Shown here piece after piece: positions 1-5,894 of a stretch of 34,474 nt of DNA. A model generated the notes under the pieces. It made no database searches. It was not told the DNA's origin and saw only the letters and a program-made list of their open reading frames with translations. Made by a program: the position numbers and the translations under genes. This DNA is from a virus. The first letter of the stretch is position 1. Every line of letters begins with the position of its first letter. The stretch spans positions 1 to 34,474 of the IMG/VR virus record IMGVR_UViG_3300044695_003172. The stretch is one strand, 5' to 3'.

Positions 1-166
1 AGGTCCTCATCCAGATGGTTGTGCACCCAACTTTGTATATAAGAAAAATGGTTTAGTTATTACTTGGTACAAGCATGCCAATCGTGGTGTAACTTCTAAC
101 ATGGAATATCCAGGGGCTAAGAATTGGGCTAAGGCTGTCATGACATGCATTGAAAGTATTAAGTAA
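1..166 (+). CDS. Unknown protein, 3' end only
   Basis: An open frame enters from the left edge (first full codon at base 2) and ends with TAA at 164-166, giving 54 visible residues. The visible part reads GPHPDGCAPNFVYKK and ends CIESIK. It has two cysteines and several aromatic residues, and no family was recognised. The stop overlaps the next start in the form TAATG, so it is probably translationally coupled to the gene at 166. It is the first visible member of a rightward train of tiny genes. The start lies outside the window. Confidence 0.6.
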   Translation, partial: GPHPDGCAPNFVYKKNGLVITWYKHANRGVTSNMEYPGAKNWAKAVMTCIESIK

Positions 167-381
167 TGCCTATTCATATTCCTATTTATGTTAACCAAAC
201 CTTAATTAAAACATACACCATTGGAAGAGTTTCAGGTGATACAAACCCTGACTCTATCAATACTTATTTAATTACAGAAGAAGGTTTCCCTTGGGAGACT
301 GGTCAAATGTTTAATCACAGGTACGGAGATAGCATTGAGACTTGCGTAACCAAGGGTCTTAGTGCTATGATAGATACATGA
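166..381 (+). CDS. Unknown small protein, 71 aa
   Basis: Begins MPIHIPIYVNQTLIK. It looks soluble, with a beta-rich start and no cysteine motif except one late Cys. No family was recognised. It is supported as a gene by the TAATG overlap with the upstream stop and the ATGA overlap with the next start at 378, the pattern throughout this block. No Shine-Dalgarno site is needed if translation is coupled. Confidence 0.6.
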   Translation: MPIHIPIYVNQTLIKTYTIGRVSGDTNPDSINTYLITEEGFPWETGQMFNHRYGDSIETCVTKGLSAMIDT

Positions 382-572
382 AAATAGGACCATATACATT
401 ACGCAAACCTTGGGTTAAGTATGTTAACCTTGAATTAGATATTGATGAGCAACTAACACGAGCAATAATGAACTCAATTAGATCAGACATTGTGGCAGAC
501 ATTATCTCTTTAGATCTTTGTGATATAGATTGTGATGTGATTCACTACCTTGAAAAAACGGCACGAGCATGA
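378..572 (+). CDS. Unknown small acidic protein, 64 aa
   Basis: Begins MKIGPYTLRKPWVKY, followed by an acidic helical stretch rich in Asp and Ile and a C-terminal ARA. No family was recognised. It overlaps both neighbours by four bases (ATGA), which is strong positional support for a real gene in this cistron. Confidence 0.6.
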   Translation: MKIGPYTLRKPWVKYVNLELDIDEQLTRAIMNSIRSDIVADIISLDLCDIDCDVIHYLEKTARA

Positions 573-709
573 GATACTTTACAAAGGGCTGGTTAAAGGG
601 TGGTGTTACTGATTCCTGGGGTTTTGCAATTGAGTTCTACCCAAGAGAAAGATCGTTGAGTATTACCTTTATTCACTGGTATTTAATTATTGAGAAGGAT
701 TACACATGA
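569..709 (+). CDS. Unknown small protein, 46 aa
   Basis: Starts with the ATGA overlap at the end of the preceding gene. The protein begins MRYFTKGWLKGGVTDSWG and contains a run of aromatic and hydrophobic residues (FIHWYLII) near its end. It is cytoplasmic or weakly membrane-associated, and no family was recognised. It ends with an ATGA overlap with the gene at 706. Without this gene the train would have a gap of about 130 bases, so context supports it. Confidence 0.55.
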   Translation: MRYFTKGWLKGGVTDSWGFAIEFYPRERSLSITFIHWYLIIEKDYT

Positions 710-894
710 GTGATACATTAACTATTTATATATCCCGCCAACAATTTGGCTGGGAGTCTGATATTTGGCGTGGAGACGAGCAATTAGGTGGATGCACTGC
801 TCCAACCTTTGCAGGTGTATTTGACTTAACATATGAAATAGTTGCAGACAGTGACCCAGTATGGACTGACTTTAATGCAAACGAGGACCTATGA
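706..894 (+). CDS. Unknown small acidic protein, 62 aa
   Basis: Begins MSDTLTIYISRQQFGWESD and is acidic, with several Trp residues. The C-terminal part (TYEIVADSDPVWTDFNANED) looks like a compact alpha/beta fold. No named family was recognised. It is joined to both neighbours by ATGA overlaps, consistent with one polycistronic message. Confidence 0.6.
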   Translation: MSDTLTIYISRQQFGWESDIWRGDEQLGGCTAPTFAGVFDLTYEIVADSDPVWTDFNANEDL

Positions 895-1127
895 CACACG
901 ATGAATTGCTGAAGAAGATAGATGATGAAGCAATGCTTGGCAACAAAGAATGGAAAGCATTTCGTGCAGTAATTGAACTTCACAAGCCTGTTATGCAATG
1001 GAGTGGAGGGTATGACGGAGAAGACAATCCACTATATGCAGAACAATGCAGTGATTGTTCAGGAAATGGTTTTACACAAGAATATCCTTGCGAAACTATT
1101 AAGGCTATTGAGAAGGAGTTAAGATAA
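891..1127 (+). CDS. MTHDELL-type small protein with CxxCxGxG motif, 78 aa
   Basis: Begins MTHDELLKKIDDEA, contains FRAVIELHKP, and ends YPCETIKAIEKELR. The middle carries CSDCSGNG, a CxxCxGxG turn of the kind that binds zinc in DnaJ-type fingers, plus a further Cys in YPC. It is a clear paralogue of the gene at 1678 (same start, same AVxELHKP core, same YPCxTIxAIExELR end). I have an impression of this type from other actinophages, but its function is unknown. The stop overlaps the next start as TAATG. Confidence 0.7.
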   Translation: MTHDELLKKIDDEAMLGNKEWKAFRAVIELHKPVMQWSGGYDGEDNPLYAEQCSDCSGNGFTQEYPCETIKAIEKELR

Positions 1128-1531
1128 TGTCAAAAGTAAATCAGGTAGCAAAAGAAAACAAAGGCAAAAGTGATGGTTGGAAGTTGAGTGATACTAATTC
1201 AGGAGCCTTTAACTCAGACAATAAACTAAATGTGGTTGCTGGAGATGTAAATACATGCCATAAATGCTTAAAGGTATACCCGTATGGCAGAGATCACTGG
1301 TGTGAAGATGGAACTGTAATAGCACAAAGTAACATTACTATGGTCCAGGATTGGAGTCCACAAGGACATTCAACTGAAGCATATTGGCGTAAGCGTATTG
1401 CTGAAGAGCAGAAGTTAGAAAAGATTAGAGAACTTGCTAATAGTTTAGCAGACACTGACTACCGTGGAAATCCTCCACCAGAGCATTATATTGCTAAGAA
1501 GATCTTTGATATTTTGGATGGTAAGAAATGA
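1127..1531 (+). CDS. Unknown protein with CxxC motif, 134 aa
   Basis: The N-terminal half is polar and probably disordered (Lys, Asn and Ser rich, residues 1-40). A CHKC motif and a later Cys-containing HWCEDG could bind one metal ion. The C-terminal third is helical and charged (EEQKLEKIRELANSLAD). No family was recognised. The gene sits between TAATG and ATGA overlaps. An accessory DNA- or protein-binding role is possible but not shown. Confidence 0.6.
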   Translation: MSKVNQVAKENKGKSDGWKLSDTNSGAFNSDNKLNVVAGDVNTCHKCLKVYPYGRDHWCEDGTVIAQSNITMVQDWSPQGHSTEAYWRKRIAEEQKLEKIRELANSLADTDYRGNPPPEHYIAKKIFDILDGKK

Positions 1532-1677
1532 CATACGATCAATTACCACCGCATACTACAGTATGCCGTCATATTTTTAAGCGTTCAGATTGTGCTGGGT
1601 GTTACCCACCTCAATATCAGTTCAACTATGAAACTCCAGTAGATTTACCACCACCATCAACACGTTGGAGACAATAA
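1528..1677 (+). CDS. Unknown small Cys/His protein, 49 aa
   Basis: Starts in an ATGA overlap and stops directly before the ATG at 1678. The protein begins MTYDQLPPHTTVCRH and contains CRHIF and CAGCYPP, so three Cys and two His residues could form a small zinc site. It has a proline-rich tail. No family was recognised. The abutting ends and absence of overlap with larger frames support it as a real small gene. Confidence 0.5.
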   Translation: MTYDQLPPHTTVCRHIFKRSDCAGCYPPQYQFNYETPVDLPPPSTRWRQ

Positions 1678-1863
1678 ATGACACACGATGAATTGCTGGC
1701 AAAGATAGATTATTACTTTGACACAGATAATTTTCATTTACACAAAAATGCTATTCGTGCAGTAGTGGAATTGCATAAGCCCGATTATGAAATGTGTATG
1801 ACCTGTGAAATGACGGATTACCCCTGTCCAACTATTCAGGCTATTGAGAGTGAGTTGAGATGA
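1678..1863 (+). CDS. MTHDELL-type small protein, 61 aa (paralogue)
   Basis: Begins MTHDELLAKIDYYFD, with AIRAVVELHKPD in the middle and YPCPTIQAIESELR at the end. It matches the gene at 891 along its length but replaces that gene's CxxCxGxG insert with a shorter CMTCEM. Two copies within 1 kb point to tandem duplication with a divergent metal-site insert. Function is unknown. The last bases overlap the start of the membrane gene at 1860 (ATGA). Confidence 0.7.
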   Translation: MTHDELLAKIDYYFDTDNFHLHKNAIRAVVELHKPDYEMCMTCEMTDYPCPTIQAIESELR

Positions 1864-2111
1864 TAATCAAAATATTATGGCTTATCTGTTCGTTGATTGT
1901 GTTTAGGTACACACTAAAGAATATGATTAAAGAAGAACTAAAAATTTTTGGCGGGATAGATGCATCACTCTTAGGAATATTTATTGTAATATCTGCCATA
2001 ATTGCTGCAGCAGGACCTATTGCAATAGTGGCGTTCCTTGTGTATAATGGACTTAAGGGGATTGCCAACGGTATTAGCGAAGGGTATCAAAATGAACGAA
2101 GCAGAGTTTGA
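1860..2111 (+). CDS. Small membrane protein, 83 aa
   Basis: Two hydrophobic segments are visible: IIKILWLICSLIVF at residues 2-15, and roughly residues 40-68 (a long Ile/Ala/Val run containing a central Pro). A charged stretch rich in Lys and Glu separates them. A bitopic or hairpin inner-membrane protein is likely. No family was recognised. It starts in an ATGA overlap, and its end overlaps the next small gene by 20 bases. Confidence 0.55.
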   Translation: MIIKILWLICSLIVFRYTLKNMIKEELKIFGGIDASLLGIFIVISAIIAAAGPIAIVAFLVYNGLKGIANGISEGYQNERSRV

Positions 2112-2211
2112 CCAAGAGTTTAATTTAGAAGACATTACGAACGCCATAGTTAATCAGGCTAAGGCTGAAGTTAAGTCTAAGTTTGGCAATAAGAAAAGGC
2201 ATAGACAATGA
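2092..2211 (+). CDS. Unknown very small protein, 39 aa
   Basis: Begins MNEAEFDQEFNLED and ends in a basic tail (KKRHRQ). It has an acidic N-terminal half and a basic C-terminal half. No family was recognised. It overlaps the previous gene by 20 bases and the next by four (ATGA at 2208), the local pattern. The small size keeps confidence moderate. Confidence 0.45.
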   Translation: MNEAEFDQEFNLEDITNAIVNQAKAEVKSKFGNKKRHRQ

Positions 2212-2309
2212 TCTGCCCTACCTGTAAAATGGACAAAGAAAACATTGAGTACTGGGATAACCACCAGACTATGAGCGATTACAGGGTGTGGTGTGCCAAG
2301 AGAGCCTAA
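2208..2309 (+). CDS. Unknown very small CxxC protein, 33 aa
   Basis: Reads MICPTCKMDKENIEYW and then continues to CAKRA, giving CPTC plus a third Cys. It could be a zinc knuckle fragment. It is coupled to the upstream gene by ATGA. It is one of several Cys-pair microproteins in this block; no function is known. Confidence 0.4.
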   Translation: MICPTCKMDKENIEYWDNHQTMSDYRVWCAKRA

Positions 2310-2421
2310 GATTGCAAAGATGGACTGGAGAGCCTTGGGATATTGGCCTGCTTATAAGGATGGCAAAAAGGTTTGGGTTCCTAAAGACACTATAAGCACG
2401 GACGATACTGAAAAACTTTAA
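2293..2421 (+). CDS. Unknown very small protein, 42 aa, GTG start
   Basis: With a GTG start the protein reads MPREPKIAKMDWRALGYWPA and continues to a polar end (STDDTEKL). An internal ATG at 2320 is the alternative start. It overlaps the upstream gene by 17 bases. No family was recognised. It ends just before the extended -10 element of the next gene, so it closes the first polycistronic block. Confidence 0.4.
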   Translation: MPREPKIAKMDWRALGYWPAYKDGKKVWVPKDTISTDDTEKL

Positions 2422-2424
2422 ACA

Positions 2425-2433
2425 TGATATAAT
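2425..2433 (+). promoter_or_regulatory. Extended -10 promoter for a leaderless gene
   Basis: TGATATAAT: the TATAAT box at 2428-2433 is preceded by TG and one base. Six bases separate the box from the ATG at 2440, so transcription would start at or next to the start codon. No convincing -35 box was found, which fits an extended -10 promoter. Confidence 0.6.
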
Positions 2434-2439
2434 CAGTAT

Positions 2440-2565
2440 ATGAATAAAACTAAGTGTTTCTTTTGCCCAAAAGATGCAACACATTACGATGTTGTCGTAG
2501 ATCATGCTGACTATATTGTTGCAGATGTATGCTTAGATCACCTATCCATGGGCCTTGTATCATAA
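2440..2565 (+). CDS. Unknown small protein with Cys/His pattern, 41 aa
   Basis: Begins MNKTKCFFCPKDATHYDV; later CLDH completes a CxxC...H...CxxH pattern that could hold one zinc ion. Such small zinc proteins are common in actinobacteria and their phages, but no named family was recognised. The start was chosen because a perfect TATAAT lies exactly six bases upstream. The stop overlaps the next ATG (TAATG). Confidence 0.55.
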   Translation: MNKTKCFFCPKDATHYDVVVDHADYIVADVCLDHLSMGLVS

Positions 2566-2801
2566 TGAATAGAAGAATACTTAAAGATGGTTCTGAGGTT
2601 GATTCTTTTGATAAGCCAGTTGATTTAATTATTCATACTAAGTCCCCTGGAAAATGGAAACTAATTGATTTAGAAACGGGCGAAGAGTATCTTGGCTCTG
2701 AAATAAGCACAGATTTTGCAGAAGTATTGAGAGAAAAAGTTAACATTAACAGGATAGGTACTTGGGTAAAAACCAAATGGAAGCAAAAAAACACTGGCTA
2801 A
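2565..2801 (+). CDS. Unknown protein, 78 aa
   Basis: Begins MNRRILKDGSEVDSFDKP. The core (SPGKWKLIDLETGEEYLGS) looks like a small beta-barrel or Tudor-like strand pattern, but no family was recognised. The ATG at 2565 is chosen over one at 2529 because it overlaps the preceding stop (TAATG). The C-terminus is strongly basic (KTKWKQKN). Confidence 0.6.
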   Translation: MNRRILKDGSEVDSFDKPVDLIIHTKSPGKWKLIDLETGEEYLGSEISTDFAEVLREKVNINRIGTWVKTKWKQKNTG

Positions 2802-2820
2802 TTAGCCAACTACTTTAAAG

Positions 2821-2826
2821 GATACT
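2821..2826 (+). promoter_or_regulatory. -10 box for a leaderless gene
   Basis: GATACT followed by exactly six bases and then the ATG at 2833. Neither a TG extension nor a clear -35 is visible, so this is the weakest member of the set. It is listed because the spacing is identical to the others. Confidence 0.4.
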
Positions 2827-2832
2827 GTATAA

Positions 2833-3129
2833 ATGGAACAATGGATGAACGACTACGCATCATACATACTTGTTGTGAGTGGTGCTGCAGCCATGTTTAC
2901 AATTGGCCGTAAGAAAAGATGGGGCTGGCTTTGGTTTATATTTAATGAGTTTATGTGGACAGCATATGCCTTAGTTACAAAGCAGTATGGATTTATCCTT
3001 GGGGCTATACTATATGGAGTGGTTGGGGTTAGATCATATATGAGATGGAAAGACCTGTCATTAGACAAGCACTCATGGAATAAGTTTTTAAGCAGGGTAT
3101 GGAGAAACAATAAGGATATGGTATCATAG
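2833..3129 (+). CDS. Membrane protein, 98 aa, three hydrophobic segments
   Basis: Hydrophobic segments lie at about residues 10-23, 32-45 and 51-66, with IGRKKRWGWLWF between the first two. The end is basic and helical (KFLSRVWRNNKDM). The arrangement and the aromatic-rich second segment recall the small PnuC-like nicotinamide-transport proteins seen in phages, but this is only a resemblance and the protein is shorter than PnuC. It is probably an inner-membrane protein. No Shine-Dalgarno site is visible; the -10-like GATACT sits six bases upstream. Confidence 0.6.
   Translation: MEQWMNDYASYILVVSGAAAMFTIGRKKRWGWLWFIFNEFMWTAYALVTKQYGFILGAILYGVVGVRSYMRWKDLSLDKHSWNKFLSRVWRNNKDMVS
3119..3127 (+). 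promoter_or_regulatory. Extended -10 promoter for a leaderless gene
   Basis: TGGTATCAT, with TATCAT at 3122-3127 and a TG extension. Six bases lie between the box and the ATG at 3134. It overlaps the end of the preceding gene. No clear -35 is visible. Confidence 0.5.
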
Positions 3130-3133
3130 GACT

Positions 3134-3817
3134 ATGCAAAAACAATATCTAGATGATGAAAAAAATGTATGGATTATAGAAGATTTCCTTACACAGGAAG
3201 AGTTGGACTGGTTTAAAACTCAAACTGATGATGAGTTAGGGTGGTATCCAACAATGAGATCACCATACAAGAACATCTTAAACAAGTTCTTAAATGTTGT
3301 TCCAAAGTACCACGCTGATGGAAGCATAGAGTTTCCTAATGAAAATTCAGAAATAATTGACTTACCAGTATTTTCAAAGGCTGGTGGAGTATGGGATAGA
3401 CTTGACTCTGTTCTTCCCCCAGGATACAAGCGACATGCAACACTTCAAACATTTAAGTATATGACAGATGAACAAATCAAAAAAAATGTTAACCAAGACG
3501 TTTTAAATGAATACTCTGTTGATGTAGATGACATTGACTTTGCAATGTACTGGCACCAAGATCCAGGTCTAGAAAGCAATATTCTTGCCTCCTTCAGCCT
3601 GTACCTTAATGATGACTTTGAAGGTGGAGAGTTAGAGTTTGGTAATCTGCCTATCAAGGTAAAGCCAAAGGCTGGAATGCTTGCCGTAATCCCTGGTGGG
3701 GATAAGTACAGACATAGAGTAAACAAGGTTCTTGGACCTAACTCAAGACATACTTTGTATGGAAACTCATTCGTAGACCCTTCCGCTGCACCAGTGAGCA
3801 CTGCAGATGATTGCTAA
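3134..3817 (+). CDS. 2-oxoglutarate/Fe(II)-dependent oxygenase, prolyl-4-hydroxylase type
   Basis: Uses iron, oxygen and 2-oxoglutarate, typically to hydroxylate a protein, nucleic acid or small molecule in the cytoplasm; the substrate here is unknown. The double-stranded beta-helix core spans about residues 100-215. The iron ligands are visible as His141 and Asp143 in WHQDPG and His194 in KYRHRV, with Arg205 (NSRHTLYG) placed to bind the 2-oxoglutarate carboxylate. FEGGELEF at 162-169 is typical of the P4H/PKHD group. The N-terminal 100 residues (IIEDFLTQEELDWF) form the usual support helices. At 227 aa it is of normal length. It is one of three such enzymes in the window and the only one on this strand. 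It lies directly before two glutathione peroxidase homologues. Confidence 0.85.
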   Translation: MQKQYLDDEKNVWIIEDFLTQEELDWFKTQTDDELGWYPTMRSPYKNILNKFLNVVPKYHADGSIEFPNENSEIIDLPVFSKAGGVWDRLDSVLPPGYKRHATLQTFKYMTDEQIKKNVNQDVLNEYSVDVDDIDFAMYWHQDPGLESNILASFSLYLNDDFEGGELEFGNLPIKVKPKAGMLAVIPGGDKYRHRVNKVLGPNSRHTLYGNSFVDPSAAPVSTADDC

Positions 3818-3822
3818 AATAG

Positions 3823-3831
3823 TGTTATAAT
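3823..3831 (+). promoter_or_regulatory. Extended -10 promoter for a leaderless gene
   Basis: TGTTATAAT: TATAAT at 3826-3831 with a TG extension, and six bases to the ATG at 3838. It probably drives the two glutathione-peroxidase-family genes together. Confidence 0.6.
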
Positions 3832-3837
3832 GAACTT

Positions 3838-4626
3838 ATGAAATCTATATATGACATCGAATTGGACTCTGCCGAAGGCACTCCACACTTTCTTCAACAA
3901 TTTAAGGGCAAGGTAGTCTTGCTCATCAACACAACAGTAGGTTGTGGTAACGCTGGTCAGATGGAGTCCATTCAGTGGATTCAGGAAGACCTTGCTGGAG
4001 AAGACTTTACTGTTGTAGCAATACCTACAAACGACTTCTGCGGACCTAGCATTACAAAGGGTAAGTGGTCAAAGGGAATTGAATGTGGTTTAGATTCAAA
4101 GAACTACGGAGAAGATGTTTATGGTGTTACATTCCCATTCTCAGAGATGATCACATCTAATCCAGCAGACATTCCTCTAGAAGCACCATGGCTTGGTAAG
4201 GGTCCAGGACTTAACGGAAACGGTCAGCCATTTGGAGAAAGACATGAACTTTATTTAGAAGTCTCTCAACAGATCAAGGCTTTGCAGGATGACAAGGCAG
4301 AAAAGGGATTAGTTGAAAAGACAGACTATGAGTCACGCTACCTAAATCAACACGATGGCGGATTTATGATGAACGCTAACTTTGAAAAGTATTTAATTGA
4401 TAAGGATGGATATGTAGTTAAGCACTATCCTGCTACAACATTAAACTGGGATGTAGAGCGTACACTTAAGGAAGATCTTGCAGCACAAGGAATTGATGCT
4501 AAGATGGGTCCTGATAGATCTGAGTACATCTTCAACGAAGAAAATGCAGTTATTCGTGACCATATCGAAAGACTTATGGCTGGAGAAAGATCACGCATTA
4601 ACCCAAACCTAGTTCTATCTAACTAA
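3838..4626 (+). CDS. Divergent glutathione peroxidase family protein, 262 aa
   Basis: Glutathione peroxidases reduce hydroperoxides through a peroxidatic Cys/Sec held in a Cys-Gln-Trp-Asn tetrad. The N-terminus (IYDIELDSAEGTPHFLQQFK, then GKVVLLINT) and Cys36 in VGCGNAG align well with the family, as does NFEKYLIDKDG near 181-191. The Gln position is filled by Asp66 (IPTNDFCG) and the Trp position by Ala180, so only the Cys and Asn of the tetrad remain. A long insert (about 75-170) makes it far larger than the usual 160 aa. It may be a peroxidase with altered chemistry or a thioredoxin-fold protein of another use. It is followed after 18 bases by a canonical paralogue and probably shares its message. 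Confidence 0.7.
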   Translation: MKSIYDIELDSAEGTPHFLQQFKGKVVLLINTTVGCGNAGQMESIQWIQEDLAGEDFTVVAIPTNDFCGPSITKGKWSKGIECGLDSKNYGEDVYGVTFPFSEMITSNPADIPLEAPWLGKGPGLNGNGQPFGERHELYLEVSQQIKALQDDKAEKGLVEKTDYESRYLNQHDGGFMMNANFEKYLIDKDGYVVKHYPATTLNWDVERTLKEDLAAQGIDAKMGPDRSEYIFNEENAVIRDHIERLMAGERSRINPNLVLSN

Positions 4627-4644
4627 CAGAAAGAAGAAACTCAT

Positions 4645-5076
4645 ATGAGTATATATGATTTGTCATTTACTGACAACTCTGGCAATGAAGTAAAACTAGA
4701 TACCTTTAAAGGTAAGAACATCCTTATAGTAAATACTGCAAGTCATTGTGGATATACTACTCAGTATGCAGACCTACAAAAAGTTCAATCAGATGATGTT
4801 GTTGTAATTGGTTTCCCTTGCAATCAGTTTGGGAATCAAGAGCCAGGAACAAACCAAGAAATTAAAGATTTCTGCACAACCAACTACGGAGTAACCTTTT
4901 CTATATCTCAAAAGGTAGAGGTAAATGGTCCTAATGCTCACCCAATATACAAACATTGCAAGGATAACGCTACACCAGGCAGAGATATTGGATGGAACTT
5001 TGAAAAGTTTTTAGTATCACCTGACGGATCAATTACTCATTATCCTAGTTCTCATCAAGTATTAGATATTGTTTGA
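4645..5076 (+). CDS. Glutathione peroxidase (thiol peroxidase type)
   Basis: Reduces H2O2 or lipid hydroperoxides in the cytoplasm. Bacterial non-seleno enzymes of this group usually take electrons from thioredoxin rather than glutathione. The catalytic tetrad is intact: Cys35 (NTASHCGYT), Gln61 (GFPCNQFG), and Trp117-Asn118 (WNFEKFLV). A second Cys at 59 and Cys77 are candidates for the resolving thiol. At 143 aa it is slightly short, lacking a few residues in the first helix region. The purine-rich AGAAAGAAG upstream serves as a weak ribosome site. It follows the divergent paralogue. A thioredoxin gene exists at 14638-14889 and could supply electrons; this is inference. Confidence 0.9.
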   Translation: MSIYDLSFTDNSGNEVKLDTFKGKNILIVNTASHCGYTTQYADLQKVQSDDVVVIGFPCNQFGNQEPGTNQEIKDFCTTNYGVTFSISQKVEVNGPNAHPIYKHCKDNATPGRDIGWNFEKFLVSPDGSITHYPSSHQVLDIV

Positions 5077-5101
5077 CAACTAGTTCATCTTAAGGTATAC
5101 T
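5073..5101 (+). promoter_or_regulatory. Consensus sigma70-type promoter, leaderless
   Basis: TTGACA at 5073-5078, a 17-base spacer, and TATACT at 5096-5101. The ATG at 5108 follows six bases after the -10 box, so the transcript should begin at the start codon. It overlaps the end of the glutathione peroxidase gene. Confidence 0.8.
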
Positions 5102-5107
5102 TGAGTT

Positions 5108-5281
5108 ATGAGTATAGATGAAATGACACTAAGAGAAGAAATAGCAAAGGCTATAGAATTAATCCCTATTGAGACTGCGGTAACAAATGCTTTAGGTATG
5201 CGTATTGCAGCAGCAAAGGTTGCAAGAGGAGATAGCAATTATATGAGTAGTTTATTTGAGAGACAGGTAGATTTTGAATGA
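5108..5281 (+). CDS. Unknown small helical protein, 57 aa
   Basis: Begins MSIDEMTLREEIAKAIELIP; two amphipathic helices are likely, followed by an acidic end. No family was recognised. It has the best promoter in the window (TTGACA, 17 bases, TATACT, six bases, ATG) and no Shine-Dalgarno site, so it is probably made from a leaderless mRNA. ATGA overlap with the next gene. Confidence 0.6.
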   Translation: MSIDEMTLREEIAKAIELIPIETAVTNALGMRIAAAKVARGDSNYMSSLFERQVDFE

Positions 5282-5367
5282 TTAGTTTATTCTTTTTGGT
5301 ACCAGCATTTATTTTAGGATATGCTGTATGCTATTTTGTAATGACATACAAAGTTGATCAAAACTAA
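5278..5367 (+). CDS. Single-pass membrane microprotein, 29 aa
   Basis: Begins MISLFFLVPAFILGYAVCYF and ends YKVDQN. It is essentially one transmembrane helix with a short polar tail on the inside. It starts in an ATGA overlap with the preceding gene. No family was recognised. Too short for certainty, but the composition is clearly that of a membrane helix. Confidence 0.45.
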   Translation: MISLFFLVPAFILGYAVCYFVMTYKVDQN

Positions 5368-5376
5368 AAACAAATA

Positions 5377-5405
5377 TTGACTTACAACCTAGAGAATGGT
5401 ATGAT
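5377..5405 (+). promoter_or_regulatory. Sigma70-type promoter, leaderless
   Basis: TTGACT at 5377-5382, a 17-base spacer ending in TGG, and TATGAT at 5400-5405, so both a -35 and a TG extension are present. Six bases later comes the ATG at 5412. Confidence 0.75.
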
Positions 5406-5411
5406 TAGTAT

Positions 5412-5573
5412 ATGAAACAAACAAACAACAAGGTATCTCAACATAAAATTAAGAGAGCCGTTAAGAATAAGAAGAGAACACAGGCAAAGCCACACCTTTC
5501 AAAGTTTGAACGCAAACAACAAAGGATCAGAGAAGAAATTATTCTAGGATCATTGCAGTCCGTACCTAACTAG
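5412..5573 (+). CDS. Small highly basic protein, 53 aa
   Basis: Begins MKQTNNKVSQHKIKRAVKNK, and about one third of residues are Lys or Arg. It resembles small nucleic-acid-binding phage proteins in composition only; no family was recognised. The start is fixed by the promoter six bases upstream. The end (ILGSLQSVPN) is neutral. Confidence 0.5.
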   Translation: MKQTNNKVSQHKIKRAVKNKKRTQAKPHLSKFERKQQRIREEIILGSLQSVPN

Positions 5574-5587
5574 AACTGGAGATAATC

Positions 5588-5731
5588 GTGATTGATTACG
5601 ATAAAATAAAAAAGATCCCAGATGAACTAAAGAATGCAATCATTAAAGAGCATATGAAAACCTACTACCATTGGACAGTTGGAATTCTGTGCTTCTTAAT
5701 TGGAACATTCTTTGGTTTATTAATTAAATAA
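5588..5731 (+). CDS. Small membrane protein, 47 aa, GTG start
   Basis: A GTG start with GGAG at 5578-5581 (six-base spacing) gives MIDYDKIKKIPDELKNAIIK, followed by one transmembrane helix (VGILCFLIGTFFGLLI). A cytoplasmic N-terminus with a C-terminal membrane anchor is likely. No family was recognised. It ends seven bases before the first tRNA. Confidence 0.5.
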   Translation: MIDYDKIKKIPDELKNAIIKEHMKTYYHWTVGILCFLIGTFFGLLIK

Positions 5732-5737
5732 GGTCTA

Positions 5738-5812
5738 GCACCAGTAGCCAAGTTGGTTAAGGCACCGAACTCATAATTCGGCTATTCGTAGGTTCAAGTC
5801 CTACCTGGTGTA
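5738..5812 (+). tRNA. tRNA with CAT anticodon (Met or lysidine-modified Ile2)
   Basis: The cloverleaf is complete. The acceptor GCACCAG pairs with CTGGTGT (one G-U), the D stem is GCC/GGC, the anticodon stem is CCGAA/TTCGG around CTCATAA, and the T arm is GTAGG/CCTAC around TTCAAGT. The discriminator is A and CCA is not encoded. The anticodon stem lacks the GGG/CCC pairs of initiator tRNA, so it is elongator Met or an Ile tRNA read after lysidine modification; sequence alone does not decide. Confidence 0.9.
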
Positions 5813-5816
5813 CTAC

Positions 5817-5890
5817 ACATCTGTAACTCAGTTGGTTAGAGTACCCGTCTTATATGCGGAGAGCCGAAGGTTCAAGTCCTTCCAGATGTA
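5817..5890 (+). tRNA. tRNA-Ile(TAT)
   Basis: The acceptor is ACATCTG/CAGATGT (perfect), the D stem ACTC/GAGT, and the T arm GAAGG/CCTTC around TTCAAGT. The anticodon loop CTTATAT gives anticodon TAT, reading AUA. The anticodon stem CCCGT/GCGGA has one C-A mismatch and one wobble. CCA is not encoded. AUA is common in the surrounding AT-rich genes and is usually read in bacteria by a modified CAT tRNA, so a direct TAT reader is a useful supplement. Confidence 0.85.
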
Positions 5891-5894
5891 CCAC

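Noticed and set aside
2529-2564. Longer start for the gene at 2565
   Set aside because: It would lie inside the preceding 41-codon gene; the TAATG overlap at 2565 fits the local pattern.
3445-3801. Leftward 118-codon frame opposite the first oxygenase
   Set aside because: The rightward frame has all iron-binding motifs; the shadow has none and is on the wrong strand for the block.
5738-5812. Initiator tRNA-fMet for the CAT tRNA
   Set aside because: Anticodon stem lacks the three G-C pairs and the acceptor lacks the 1-72 mismatch of initiators.
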